This document shows, piece by piece, positions 24,000 to 35,999 of a DNA stretch of 64,000 nucleotides. This DNA is from Gymnogyps californianus (lineage: Eukaryota > Chordata > Aves > Accipitriformes > Cathartidae), in assembly GCF_018139145.2 (NCBI RefSeq), contig NC_059474.1, positions 45,960,344 through 46,024,343 of the forward strand. Direction: 5' to 3'. The notes under the pieces were generated by a model that searched no databases, was not told the DNA's origin, and saw nothing but the letters and a program-made list of their open reading frames with translations. A program made the translations under genes and the position numbers. Position 1 is the first letter of the stretch, and every line of letters starts with the position of its first letter.

Positions 24000-26900
24000 G
24001 AGCTCAGGGAAGAATGTAAAGAATGACCACCAATTATTGTAAAGAAAGCTGCACTTTTAGGGGGACTGGAGAGTAACCTTTGTTTTAGATATACAGTGAG
24101 TCATCAGGTTGTATAAACAGCTTTCCCTGAGATAATTAGTGGAGAGTAATGTCTTTCTGAACTAGCTAGAGCAGCATGGGGGGAGAAAGTGTATATGTGT
24201 CTCAACCTAGCATTAAGTTTAAAAACTGGCCAGCTAATAAAATGAACTTTGAAGAGAGCAATGGGCTTGACCTGGCTTCAACCCTCATATTCCTTCCTGG
24301 TGACTGGGCACACCCAGCACCATGATGGTGAGCGTATAGAGATTGGTAATGGGAATCATGTTTTCATGGTGATTCAACTGCATACTGCAATAGCTATATT
24401 GTGCTTGTGTTGTGATCTCAGTATACTGCTGTATCACTCTACTAAATCAAAATCCCATGCAATGAAAATTATATCAAATAAGTAAATTTGTTATTAAACT
24501 TTAAACCCTCCTTATGTGGAATATCTAAAAGAACCTAGTCAGAGGACTTTGGACTCTGACATTCACCCACTACCACTCCATTTTATATGATAGTGGAATG
24601 AAAAAAAATTTTCAACACTTACAGTACTTCATGGGATCACAATAAGAATGAAATCTGGAAGAAATGGGCAAAATCTTAGTTATGCTGGTATTAGCGGTTC
24701 TATCATAGTCAGTGAGCATCACATTACACAGAACACAGTAAAGGCAACAAAGACAATGTGGTGAGCTATTTCATTCTTGTATTGGGCAAGGAAGAGATTA
24801 TGATGGGTCTGTAATCTAAGAGTTAAACTGGTGTCTTATACCTACAAGGCAGACATGTTTACATTCCTTGACACAGGTAATTTAAATCAACTTCCAGATT
24901 GTTTGAGGGTTTTGTGTTTTCTTTTTTTCTTTTTTTTTTTTAAATAGTAACATGGAAAGAAGTCTTCAGTGAAAGTGCTAACAAGACTGTGTGTTCAGAA
25001 CAAAAATCTATTGACATCAGTTTTATAAAAATTCATAACCAGGAGTTAAAAATACATATTTCACTTGAATCGCTCCTATCTGTCGCCGCTTCCTGGGTTA
25101 AATGCCCTGTTTGGTGTGCCACTACTTTAAAAATGATTTTAAAGTGTCTTCGGTGAGCTATCTTTCACAAAGTATGACAAATTCAGTTACTGGTAAAAGA
25201 CTGAAAGATACCGAAATTGCCTTTTTCTATTTAGAAGTAATGCATGAAAAATTGCTTCTAGCTTATGAATATTAAAATTGTTCTTATTTTAATCTAATAG
25301 ATGAAAAAATAGCTTCTTGTTATTAGTCATGATGTTAATGTTCTTATTTTTAATCTTCCTGAGGTAGTGTGTCCTTTATCTTTCCACAAGGATGGACAAT
25401 AGTTCTCTCATTTTGCAATACTTCTTTTTATATTTTTCTCTAGTAATGAAAACTTAGGTATATGCTTTCCTTTTAATTAAATGTGTATTAAACCTATGGC
25501 AAAAAATAATGTATTTGCCTGACAATATTTTTCACTGCTTTCCATTTATGTGTTTCAAGAAAAAAACCAAACCACACATTCACCATCCCCCAGCAACTCC
25601 CTGGAGTCTTCCACAAGAAGATCCCTTCCCCCAGCTGGCCCTCTACATGTTTTCACTCATGAACAAAATTTATTACAGTTTTCATCGTATTATAATAATG
25701 AAATATATTCTTTTAGTTCTGTGAAATGATGTCACAAGTTTAAAAAAAGGATTTCCCCCGCCCAGCTTCCTGTGCAAGGTGTGTAATGCAAATTATTAAT
25801 GTGAATGCTCACTTTAAGAGATAATATAAACTGTAAGCATAATTATAAAAAACCAAAAAGAATAATCAGCATTATTTTTTCATCTCAGTAGACCTATGCT
25901 AAATCATTGTTAATGACGCAGCCATACACTGTGAGGAAGTAAAAGAAACAGCATATTTATATTGAAGATCACATAAGGAAAAATTATTGCATAAATGAGA
26001 AGGGAAGAGGAGATAGGTCTCCAAGTTATTGCAAAATTAATTCTGAAGTGTCTTAATTAAAACTGTAAATAAATAGCCATTTCCTCTATGATTACTGTAA
26101 AGATTAACTAACAAGATACACTTGTAAACTGTACTTGGACGCTCTTTCCAAATAGAAAGTTTCTTCCGATACTTTGAGAGCAGAACTACATAATTTACAC
26201 TGTTCAGGCTGGACTGTCAGACCTCCATATCCTCTCCTCCACTGTTTGGTGGCTTCTGGCTCCTTTGTATATCCAGTTAAGTGGACTTCTGGGGTGGCAT
26301 TCCTATCTTGTCCTCTTTTCCCTTGTAAGCTTAAATACAACATTCAGCACTGCTATGGCAGCCAGTGAACCTCTTTCCCACTAGATCAGCATGACCATTC
26401 CAGTTGTATCTGATGCCCAAAGCAATTTTGGCCGAAATTACTTATCATTTTCTCTCAAATCCTATTAAATTTCCACAAAATGCTGCTTTTATTTTGCTTG
26501 CTTTGTTGAGCTGCATTTACCTTGGCTAACCTCAGTCTTGTGATGAAGAGATATTTTCCTGCTTCTGTCTGTCTTTTTTAAAACCCAAATCAGACATCTT
26601 TCATGCAGTTCACTAAAGGGAGGTATTGGCCTCATTTTTTGCATCTCTGTTTATTCTGGAGAATGGGTATCTTGTAGAGCTAGTCTTTTATATCCCCTAG
26701 CAGCAGTACTTGGTGTGTACTAAGAAGGTAAGCCATGAACGAGAGGCATCACCACATCAGTCAAGATCTGTGTAGCAGGAAACAAAAGCAATAAGCACTA
26801 CAGTACTTTCATCCCATGTTTACCTCCTGCTATTTCACATGCTGGGGATGCTGACAATTACAGGGAGATAGAGTAATGGCTGTTGTTCGGTACGGTTTGA

Positions 26901-29900
26901 CTGTGGCTGGGAGCAAGCAGGTAGAATACTAACCAATTCAGCACAGGAAACTTCAGTGGGTTTGGGCTCAGTAAGTGGTGAAGACAAATGTCAGTTCCAG
27001 ATTTCAAACCAAACATCGCACACAACCCTCCAAAACACGGGGTCTAACAGAATTCCAATCAATGCCAGGGCACTGCTGTCTTGGGCTGAAGAAGTTTTCT
27101 CAGAGGAGCTGAAAGTCCTTAAGGTTGCTTTATTTTTTATTATTATTATATTATTCATTATCGCTTTTATCATTAACACTAGTTTTGGCACCCATATCCT
27201 GTTGTTCTGTAACAGAAATGTTACTACTTTTATCATCTTGGCTATATGCCCATAGAAGAAATGATTGTGTGTCCCTATTTTTTGTGCTTGCCCTCATTCT
27301 GTTTACTGACGTAAGTAATTATGCATAAGACACAGTAAAGCTGTGATGGTCTAAGGGTAGAAGCAAGGCCTCCTCGGAGGGGATAAACTGTTTATTAACT
27401 ACTTGCCATAATGTGGAAAAAAACGGAAAAGTTTGTACATAAATGAAGCCCTTCTTTAAGAAAACCTAAATATCTGATGAGCTTTACCTAAAAAATGAAG
27501 GGCTTATTTGAGCAACACGCACACATTAGAGTATCTAAGAACCTACCTGGAGTTCCATAGAGTACGCTTCTGGTTTCCTAAACATTTTACATGTGTCAAG
27601 GACTGAATATCCTCAGTTCAACAAATGTGACTGTTCTTTAAGGATTTTGTTAATACCATAATACTCCTACTGCTTTATCATCTAGAAAGAGTTTTGTCAT
27701 TGGATCTATCCTTTTTTTTTTTTTTAATTAGAAAACTGTTATTTTTAAGATCTAGTAAACCCTATTTTATTTAGAGGTTCATTTACTGACTGTAGATTTT
27801 CATTGACTGAGATTGATCATGTTTGACACACCTCGTAGACAGATGATAATTTAGTAATATGTAAAATTACAGAATTAAATTTCCCTGTTGCTCCTCCAAA
27901 TATACTTCCATTTGAATGACAGTCTTTTGGGGACTTGAGGGTACTGTATTCCCACTCTCTGTTTTATCATTTGATATCAATATAATTCCAAACCATTCTT
28001 CAAGAATTTTACTTTTTTACTGACATATAGACATATAATAGAAAGGAGGAAAATAGAAAACTCTTTTCCTCTTCTTACTCTAAGCTTCAGTAATTCTGAA
28101 GTATTTTTCCAATTACTAGTTTATACAAGTGAACTGCATGGTTGAAATTCAACAACTCTAGTGTTCAGTGCTGTATTGCCAGCCATCTCTTCTCTTGCTG
28201 TTCAAGGCAATCTTTTTTTTTTTTTTTTAATTGTAACTCTCAGATTTCTGTCGGTGTTTGTATTATTATTTGTACCTGAGAACCAGTTAGCTTGTAGGAC
28301 GAGCACAATTTTATAATATTCTTTTTCCTATTGACCAGAACAACTGTGAAATCTTTCATTTAGTTAAAAACCTCTCATTTCATCAGAATAAAAAGTCTTC
28401 GTAGTATCTGGAGTCAGGACTTCACAGAGTTCAATTGCACTTTACCTAAAATATGGCTCTCCCTTTCTCTAGCTATTGAGTAACAAAGTGCATTTGCTTC
28501 AACATATTCTAGCGCGAGACAGTGATAGGGAGGATGATACCCATGTTGTGATCGGTGGTGGTCGTCGAAAGTTTCTTAACAATGAAAGTAAACTAGAAAA
28601 GTAGTGAAATATTTTAAAATTTCAGCTACACCCAAAACATTAGTGTAGAGCGCCCATAGTATAGGAGGAAGCCAAAAGGAGAAAATCAACTATTGACATT
28701 TTCCCTTCTAATTCAAAATGGTATCACGTATTATTGATTTTAAATGCTGTAATAAGATTTATCATTCTTTCCAGTTAGACTGCATCAATTAAGAAGATTT
28801 CTAGGGGAGTCAATATAGTAATTCTTCTGGCTTTTTCAAATATGGACAGTGTTAGGCATATCATAGATGACTAGATAATTGCAATAAAATGCTATTCATG
28901 CATTTCATTTTCCTTTATAATTTTAAACAATGTATTGAACTGCTTCTTAGAGGTTTCCCTTTTCAGTGCTCCCAATACCAACATTTTACTTCTTTGCACG
29001 AGCAGTTTATCCTCCATCTCCTCATCAACAATGACTACATCCAGAATAGTTATTTTAGTGATTTTTAACTATTAAGTAATACTTCTCTGTCTGGGCAGAA
29101 ATAATACACTTTGCCTTGTTCCTTGAAGTTTAACAAAGCCATTTAATTCAAAGTTCTATCAAATCCCTTTTCTTCTCTCGAGTAAGATGCTCGTAATTTT
29201 CAGTTCAAGAAAGGTCTCTCTATCAGGAAATTTTTGTCAGTAATAGTCACAGGAATGGCTTTGGCATTGTATATGAATTACTTACAGAAAAGTATTAGAT
29301 GGATAATTGCATGACAAAATATAGTTTGTTTTCCTTTTGGCTGTTTGAAAGATATTGTTTTATCAGTGGATAAAAAAGAAGCCCAACTTAATATGCCATT
29401 GGCTGCATTTGGGAAGAACAGAAACTTCAAAACACCTTTCTTTCTTTACTGGTGTTCAGAACACGTTGGCAGGAGAACGTGGGCATATAGTGTTATATCT
29501 GTAAAGAAGCCTGAGCATTTTGAATCACAGAAAAGAGCTGGAGAGTGATTTACCTTTATTTAGCCTGTTTTTCAAGTGCATTCAAACCAAGATAGACTTT
29601 TCATTCCCTTCAGGTGTTTGGTAACTAGGACAGGAGAACAACCTCGGCACACTCCACTGGCAAATTCAGATCCTGAACAGACCTGAGAAGAAAATACAAA
29701 ATACAGGAAAGTCTAAGATGAATATGAGGCTGAAACGTTTATATCAATAAAAAATTATTTTGCTGATATAGTACTCAATCTGCTTTAAGAATCAAAAAGA
29801 AGCTATTTTTTCTACTACAAAATACTCTACAGCATTCCGTTTGGATTTCATATGCTGCTTACTGTGATTTCACTGATTTTAGTGAAGTTGCTCTTGTCTC

Positions 29901-30219
29901 CCAGTAGGGTAAATCAGACCTGGTTTCAACTTACTGTTTCTGAAACTGCTGAATATCCAAGATTTGTGGAGAATGAAACAAGTCTGTTGTAATTTGAAAT
30001 TTGAGAAGAGAGAAAGAGCGAAAAGTGAAAGCATGTGAAAACATGGCTGAGTGCAACAAAGCCACACACTACGGAGCCATTACAGAGAACAAACACAATG
30101 GTTTCATCCAGAGTACACATGACATGGGGATGTTCATTCTGTTAATATGTAGAGTTCTCTCCAAATAAATTGAAACATGAAATTGTATGTTCTAGCTTGC
30201 TGAAGGGTAAAATTTGTTA
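24000..30219. other. Gene-free intergenic stretch
   Basis: AT-rich sequence with T-runs (for example around 24926-24940, 27711-27725 and 28212-28228). Open frames are under 100 codons, often mirrored on the other strand, and none shows a recognisable protein. No repeat family that I can name was seen between the CR1 at 22.9 kb and the LTR at 30.2 kb. Confidence 0.55.
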
Positions 30220-30224
30220 CCAGG

Positions 30225-30810
30225 TGTCGTGGTTTAACCCTAACCAGCAACTAAACACCATGCAGCCGCTTCCCCCTCTCCCCTCCCAGTAGGGTGGGGA
30301 GGAGGAAAAAAAAGTAAAACTTGTGGGTTGAGATAAGAACAGTTTAATAACAAAAGTAAAATAAAATACACTACTAACTAAGAATAATAATAATAATATA
30401 ATAATTGTAATGAAAAGGAATATAATAAAAAAAAGAAGTAACGCCCAAGAAAAGACAAGTGAGGCACAATGCAATTGCTCACCACCCGCTGACCGATGCC
30501 CAAGCAGCGATCCTCTCCTCCCGGCCAACTCCCCCTTGTTTCTATACTGAGCATGATGTTCTATGGTATGGAATATCCCTTTGGCTATTTCGGGTCAGCT
30601 GTCCTGGCTATGCTCCCTCCCAGCTTCTTGCACACCTGCTTGCTGGCAGAGCATGGGAAACTGAAAAATCCTTGGCTTGAGATAAGTGCTACTTAGCAAC
30701 AACTAAAACATCAGCGTGTTATCAACATTCTTCTCACGCTAAATCCAAAACCCAGCACTGTACCAGCTACTAAGAAGAGAATTAACTCTATCCCAGCTGA
30801 AACCAGGACA
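30225..30810 (-). mobile_element. Solo LTR, endogenous retrovirus family A, copy 2
   Basis: Nearly the same sequence and length (586 bp) as the LTR at 2712-3287, from TGTCGTGGTTTAACCC to GAAACCAGGACA, and in the same orientation. The minus-strand TATA box of copy 1 is changed here (TATAGAAAC), so its promoter is probably weaker. An ATTAAA signal is kept on the minus strand. Flanking bases show only a 4-base match (CAGG on both sides) instead of a clear 5-base duplication. No internal retroviral sequence is present. The open frames of 66-103 codons here are LTR by-products. Confidence 0.9.
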
Positions 30811-32615
30811 CAGGCTTAACTGTCATCTCAGTATTTACATGTGCTTAATATAGTTTGAGCATTTCTATAAAGAAACAAAGATGATGGAGGGCTGGACTGA
30901 AACAGAACTTACACTGAACTTTGGGGGTAGGAGTGGCGTTCACAACCCACAGCTGAAAGCCCTGGTTCCTCTGACACAGCATGGGGAGAGTTGGTATCTC
31001 AGGAAGAAGATGCATAGAAACCATCAAGCTGAATGGGCTTTCTCATTTTACCCATTCCAACATAAACAAATCAGGTGACAATTTCCGGGCTTCTAAGACG
31101 TGCTTTTAGATTTGTGTGTATTGGATATTGTGGACAGGTATTTATTCATTTGATCTAATGGCAGAATGGCATCAAGCCCAGGGTAGGAAGACCCTGCAAA
31201 ATTAGACCCCGCTGTTTGTCTGACACAAAGAGCCTACTCTTTGCTGACACTTAGGTCTGAAATAAATCCTCAAATTGCTTAGTACTGTTAAAATATAGTC
31301 AGATCTTGATATGCCTAGAAACAGACACTTTGTCTTCCAGAAAATATGTCAGAGGAAGCTGACATGTACAGGAGAATTTAGGGGCCCAAGTTCTGGAGGC
31401 AGATAAGCACAGGTTTTATGGATCTAAATTTTGCACTCAGGCATTTTATATGTTTTGTAGGTCTAACACTTAAGATGATCAGGCACCCAGTGGAATTCAC
31501 AACATGTGAATGGAAGTTTTGTGAGAAAACGTAAGTGTTTTAAGCACCAAAATCTCTTGTGCCTCACCAACCCAGTGACATATGAACATTTTTTCAAAGA
31601 AAATGTGTATAAATTCTAGCCAATATAGTCCATACGTTGCTACTATGAGCAAAAACTAAGTAAATGTTTTATCCTGTTTAAAGGACATACACGCTGGGGC
31701 TGATCTCAAGGCAGGTCAAGCAAATCCTGACCATTTCTGACCCATAAGGTTTAAAACACTGAATGAAAAAGTACTGGGAGAAATAACCACATACCAGGAA
31801 ACTAGTTCACTTTATTTTACTTTTTTAAGCAATAGAAATAAGTGGCAATATGAAAAACCTGAGAGAGCTCTGCACTATTTCACTGCAATAACAGCTACTT
31901 GGTTTCCACACTCTTGCAGATTATTAGCAAATGCCAGAGTTGCTAATTGTTGCTAAATAAGAATTGCCCCTTTGCTCCACAAAGTAACTATTGTGGCTTG
32001 TCTCTTATCTCTGGAAAAACGTGCAAACAAGGCCCTGCAAGCAGGAAAAAATGGGCCTTCTTCAGTTTGTTACATTCATACTGTCCGACTCCAGTTAAAA
32101 AATCAGTGTGAATAGGACAAAAAAAACTTTAATCAGCTTACTGGGAACCTCAGTCACAATAGTGGCAACGTGCTCTCTGTTAACATTCCTTTGTTTTATA
32201 AAATCTGAAAGAATTTTTCTTTTCTCCATAATATTCTCTAATGCTAATACTTGAATTGGAGCAGTATGTGGCTGTATGCCATATCACATTTTTATGCTGA
32301 GCAGAAGCATCATGTGACATTCTGAGGCAAACACCTTTATCCTGGAACCCCACAAGAACTCAGTGGGATCCACTGGCTTACGCTGCACAAGATGCCAAAT
32401 TGTCTCTGAATTTAGCAGCAGCTTTTGTCACACTCTCAGGCAAGATGCTACCTGCAGGTAAGGTGCCAGCCATCAGCAGGATCTCTCCAGTTGCTCCTGC
32501 TTTCCGTTCCTTCTTAACATACAATGAATAAAGCAATGAGGGAGCAAAACAACTTGTGGTACTGCTTCCTGGGAAGCAAAGATCTCATGAACACTTACAC
32601 CTTGGTGAACATATT

Positions 32616-32675
32616 TACAGTTGGACTTGATGATCTTAAAGGTCTTTTCCAACCTAAATGATTCTATGATTCTAT
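32616..32675 (+). mobile_element. Short CR1 LINE 3'-end fragment
   Basis: Shows the closing 60 bases of CR1: AGTTGGACTTGATGATCTTA, GGTCTTTTCCAACCTAAATG, then two tandem copies of ATTCTATG/ATTCTAT. It is well preserved, so it is fairly young compared with the fragment at 15.2 kb. Confidence 0.9.
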
Positions 32676-33299
32676 ATTCTTAAATGAGAGTTTGGACTCA
32701 CAATGGGAGACTATAGACCCCTGTGTAAGTCGTGCCACAACTGTGTGGCACTCATTCTGCTGAAATTGTCTTTCCAGTCTAGGTATAGCACTGCTGCTGC
32801 AGAGCTTGTCAGGCACATAGAAGGCCCCTGGGATGAGGCCCGCCTCCATAGAAAGACCTGAGACTCAGTCATCCAGCTGAAGAGTCAAAAAAATTCTTCC
32901 CACTCAGATGCAAAAGTCCTGGGATCTTCTTGCAGAGGACAAACTGCTGACAGGATGTCTATCTGAATGAGGGTCACCTGAACAAGTTGAGGGTAGAGAT
33001 ATGTGTCCTCAGTCGACTTCCACAGCGTGAGCTGGGTAGGGGTATAGATCCTCCTGCATTTCAAAGGACGGTGACACTGTGCAACATTTTAAAATCTTGC
33101 TGCGTAGCAGAGTGATTGTAGGGCTTGTCTTGAGCAATAATACTGCAACTCTAAGTCTATTGAAGTTTTTAGTGCCCAAAGTCCAGCAATGCAGCCTTCC
33201 AGCTACAAACACAGGGAAATTCTGGATCTTCTCGCCTTGTTGAGGCTAAGACTAGCGTTTGAAGTAGAGGAGACATGAAAAAGACATGAGAGGGGTGAC

Positions 33300-33850
33300 A
33301 TAGTGTTTTTTGGACTGCTGCAGCATGTCAGGACCCTGAGGGCACCAACAGGCTGCGCAACCCCTTCCCTCCGTACCCAAGGGCTGCCTGTGCTCAGGGC
33401 CATCCGGGCTATGGCACAGCTGCGTAACCTTGGGTCAGACTGCTGTGAAATCAGCTAAGAGATGAGAAACAGCTGTGAGAAGCCCCTTTAGGGTCCTCGC
33501 TCAGCCTGGGAACAGCACTTAAGCTCAGACCCTTGCACAAGTTCTGCTGCCTTGCCCTTTGCTGGTCTTTCCAGCTTGGCTTTCTGGCTTGACCTTGGAC
33601 TTGCCTTTTCACAGCAGGCTTGCCTGGTGATCTATGGACAGCTGCCTGACCCTGCTTATTATTGCTGTTTCCTCTCTTCTTGTTTGGGATCTATGGCATT
33701 GAAGTGCTTGCTGGTGATATTGCAGCCTAGCATTCACCCTTTGCTACTGGCTTGCCATCCCCCAGAGAGCAGCTGGCTCCTGCTGCTCCCTGGCATGATG
33801 CTTTAAGAGCTGGTGTGGGGGTTTGACCCTTGAAGGTGTCATGGCTACAG
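33300..33850. other. Unclassified GC-richer island
   Basis: This interval is clearly richer in G+C than its surroundings and rich in CTG/GCC words, with imperfect repetition of CTTGGCTTTCTGGCTTGACC-like strings around 33570-33620. A promoter-like 'GCACTTAAGCTCAGACC' lies near 33515. The 84-codon + frame at 33552-33806 is leucine-rich and low in complexity and looks non-coding. It may be part of an LTR I do not recognise. Boundaries are approximate. Confidence 0.4.
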
Positions 33851-34838
33851 CTGCAGATGACACTGATCCAATGAATCACTTGACTGAGCTTTTCATGGAA
33901 AAAAGATGACTGTGTTTCAAAAACTAAAAATGAATGCTCATTAGTAAGACAGGCTTTCCTATTGTTCTAGCAGTTCTGAACTTTTCCATATTGAACATAT
34001 AGATTAGAAATAAATGGAGTTTTTGACATGAGATTTCATTAATACCTTGTACAATGGCATTAGTATCTTCATATATCTGCTGGGAATACCAAAAATACTA
34101 TATTTTAGTACACTGTTTACCTTTTCTACAGCTGTCTCCACATCAATGACTTGGGGGTAGCCTATGTTCAATTAGTATTCCTCTGCCTTTCTAGCTTCGT
34201 GCAAAGTCCCGAACCACTGCTATTGGGTTTCTAAGCACCACACATAAATTGTATGCTGTTAAAATTCATACTGTTTCTGTTACTCCAGTCATTGTACTGT
34301 CCATGTCTTTTCTATACAAACCTTTAATCAAGAGTTCTGCTGGATTCAGCTTTTCAGGAAAGCTCAATGAAGGGATTACTACTTTCTTGACCCAGATTGC
34401 ACTGTGTCATGAGTGAAACATTAAAAGCTCTTCATTGCTATGAAAGCTGAGGTAGCCTTGCACAAAAGCAGAACTTGGACCTTAGGATGGGGGAATTTTA
34501 AAGTCAAAACCAAATGTAGGTTAGCTGCCTCCACAGCCAGGCTATATTTTAGCTGGTGTTTCTAGGATTATGGTTTTAGACTTTACTAAAATACACTTTG
34601 TTAAAATGTTTTGGGGTTTTTAGGTCTTAAAGAACAAAATCTCATTTTTTTTGTGTGAGGTTATATGAGGTAATCAGCTGTAGACAGGTCAGTAACAATG
34701 TTATCAGTCTAAGTCAGGGCAGTCTGGGTAGACTCTGTCTTAGCATCTTCTCTGCTCTCTGGACAGTTTTGCTGAAGGTACTGCAAGCTGGAATACCTTC
34801 TCTCTGTCTTTAAATTCATGTGGCACCCTTTTGTGCTT

Positions 34839-35971
34839 TGTATTGGGTTTGCGTGGCAAGGTTTTGGTAGCAGGCGGGCTACAGGGGTTTCTTCTGTGAG
34901 AAGCTGCTAAAAGCTTCCCCTATGTCCGATAGAGCCAATGCCAGCCGGCTCCAAGATGGACCTGCCGTTGGCCAAGGCCGAGCCCATCAGCAATGGTGGT
35001 AGCGCCTCTGGGATAACATATTTAAGAAAGGGAAAAAGTTACTGTGCAGCAGCAATTGCAGCCAGAGAGAGGAGTGAGAATGTGTGAGAGAAACAACTCT
35101 GCAGACACCAAGGTCAGTGAAGAAGGAGGGGGAGGAGGTGCTCCAGGTGCTGGAGCAGAGCTTCCCCTGCAGCCCATGAGGAAGATCATGGTGAGGCAGG
35201 CTGTCCCCCTGCAGCCCATGGAGGTCCATGGTGGAGCAGATATCCACCTGCAGCCCGTGGAGGACCCCACGCGGAGCAGCCGGATGCCCGAAGGAGGCTG
35301 TGACCCCGTGGGAAGCCCATGCTGGAGCAGGCTTCTGGCAGGACCTGTGGAGAGAGGAGCCCACGCTGAAGCAGGTTTGCTGGCAGGACTTGTGACCCCG
35401 TGGGGGACCCACGCTGGAGCAGTCTGTTCCTGAAGGACTGCACCCCGTGGATGGGACCTACACTGGAGCAGTTTGTGAAGAACTGTAGCCTGTGGAGAGG
35501 ACTCACGTTGGAGAAGTTCGTGGAGGACTGTCTCCCGTGGGAGGGACCCCATGCTGGAGCAGGGGAAGAGTGTGAGTCCTCCTCCCCTGAGGAGGAAGGA
35601 CTGGCAGAAACAACATGTGATGAAGTGACCACAACCCCCATTCCCCATCCCCCTGTGCCGCTGCGGGGGAGGAGGTAGAGAATTGGGGAGTAAAGCTGAG
35701 CCTGGGAAGAAGGGAGGCATGGGGTGAAGGTGTTTTTAAGATTTGGTTTTATTTCTCATTATCCTACTCTGATTTGACTGGTAATAAATTATTTTTTTTC
35801 CCCAAGTCGAGTTTGTTTTGCCCGTGATGCTAATGGCTGAGTGATCTCCCTGTCCTTATCTCAACCCATGAGCCTTTCATTATATTTTCTCTCCCCTGTC
35901 CAGCTGAGGAGGGGGAGTGATAGAGTGGCTTTGGTGGGCACCTGGCATCCAGCCAGGGTCAACCCACTACA
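34839..35971 (+). mobile_element. Solo LTR, endogenous retrovirus family B, copy 1
   Basis: It begins TGTATTGGGTTTGCGTGGC and ends GGGTCAACCCACTACA, with TG...CA ends, and is 1133 bp long. A TATA-like ATATTTAAG lies near 35018-35026, and an AATAAA poly(A) signal at 35783-35788 is followed by a T-rich stretch. The transcribed R part between them is unusually long and holds a degenerate tandem array. The flanks (TGCTT before, GATTC after) do not match, so no target-site duplication is seen. A reversed copy of the family lies at 51143-52139. The long open frames here on both strands (up to 232 codons) arise from the GC-rich array and are not real genes. Confidence 0.9.
35230..35562 (+). repeat. 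Degenerate tandem array inside LTR B (about 40-51 bp period)
   Basis: Units end in variants of GCTGGAGCAG, seen at 35230, 35270, 35321, 35365, 35413, 35462, 35508 and 35553 (spacings 40, 51, 44, 48, 49, 46 and 45). Each unit also has a 'CCCGTGG..GACCC' part. The array explains why this copy is longer than the one at 51143-52139, which has fewer units. Confidence 0.85.
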
Positions 35972-35999
35972 GATTCGTTGAAGTTTAGTAACTGCAATC

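Noticed and set aside
35022..35720. 232-codon minus-strand frame and overlapping + and - frames of 92-151 codons
   Set aside because: All lie within the family B LTR and its GC-rich tandem array, read open on several frames at once, and show only repeated Pro/Ser/His-rich strings. They are by-products of the repeat.
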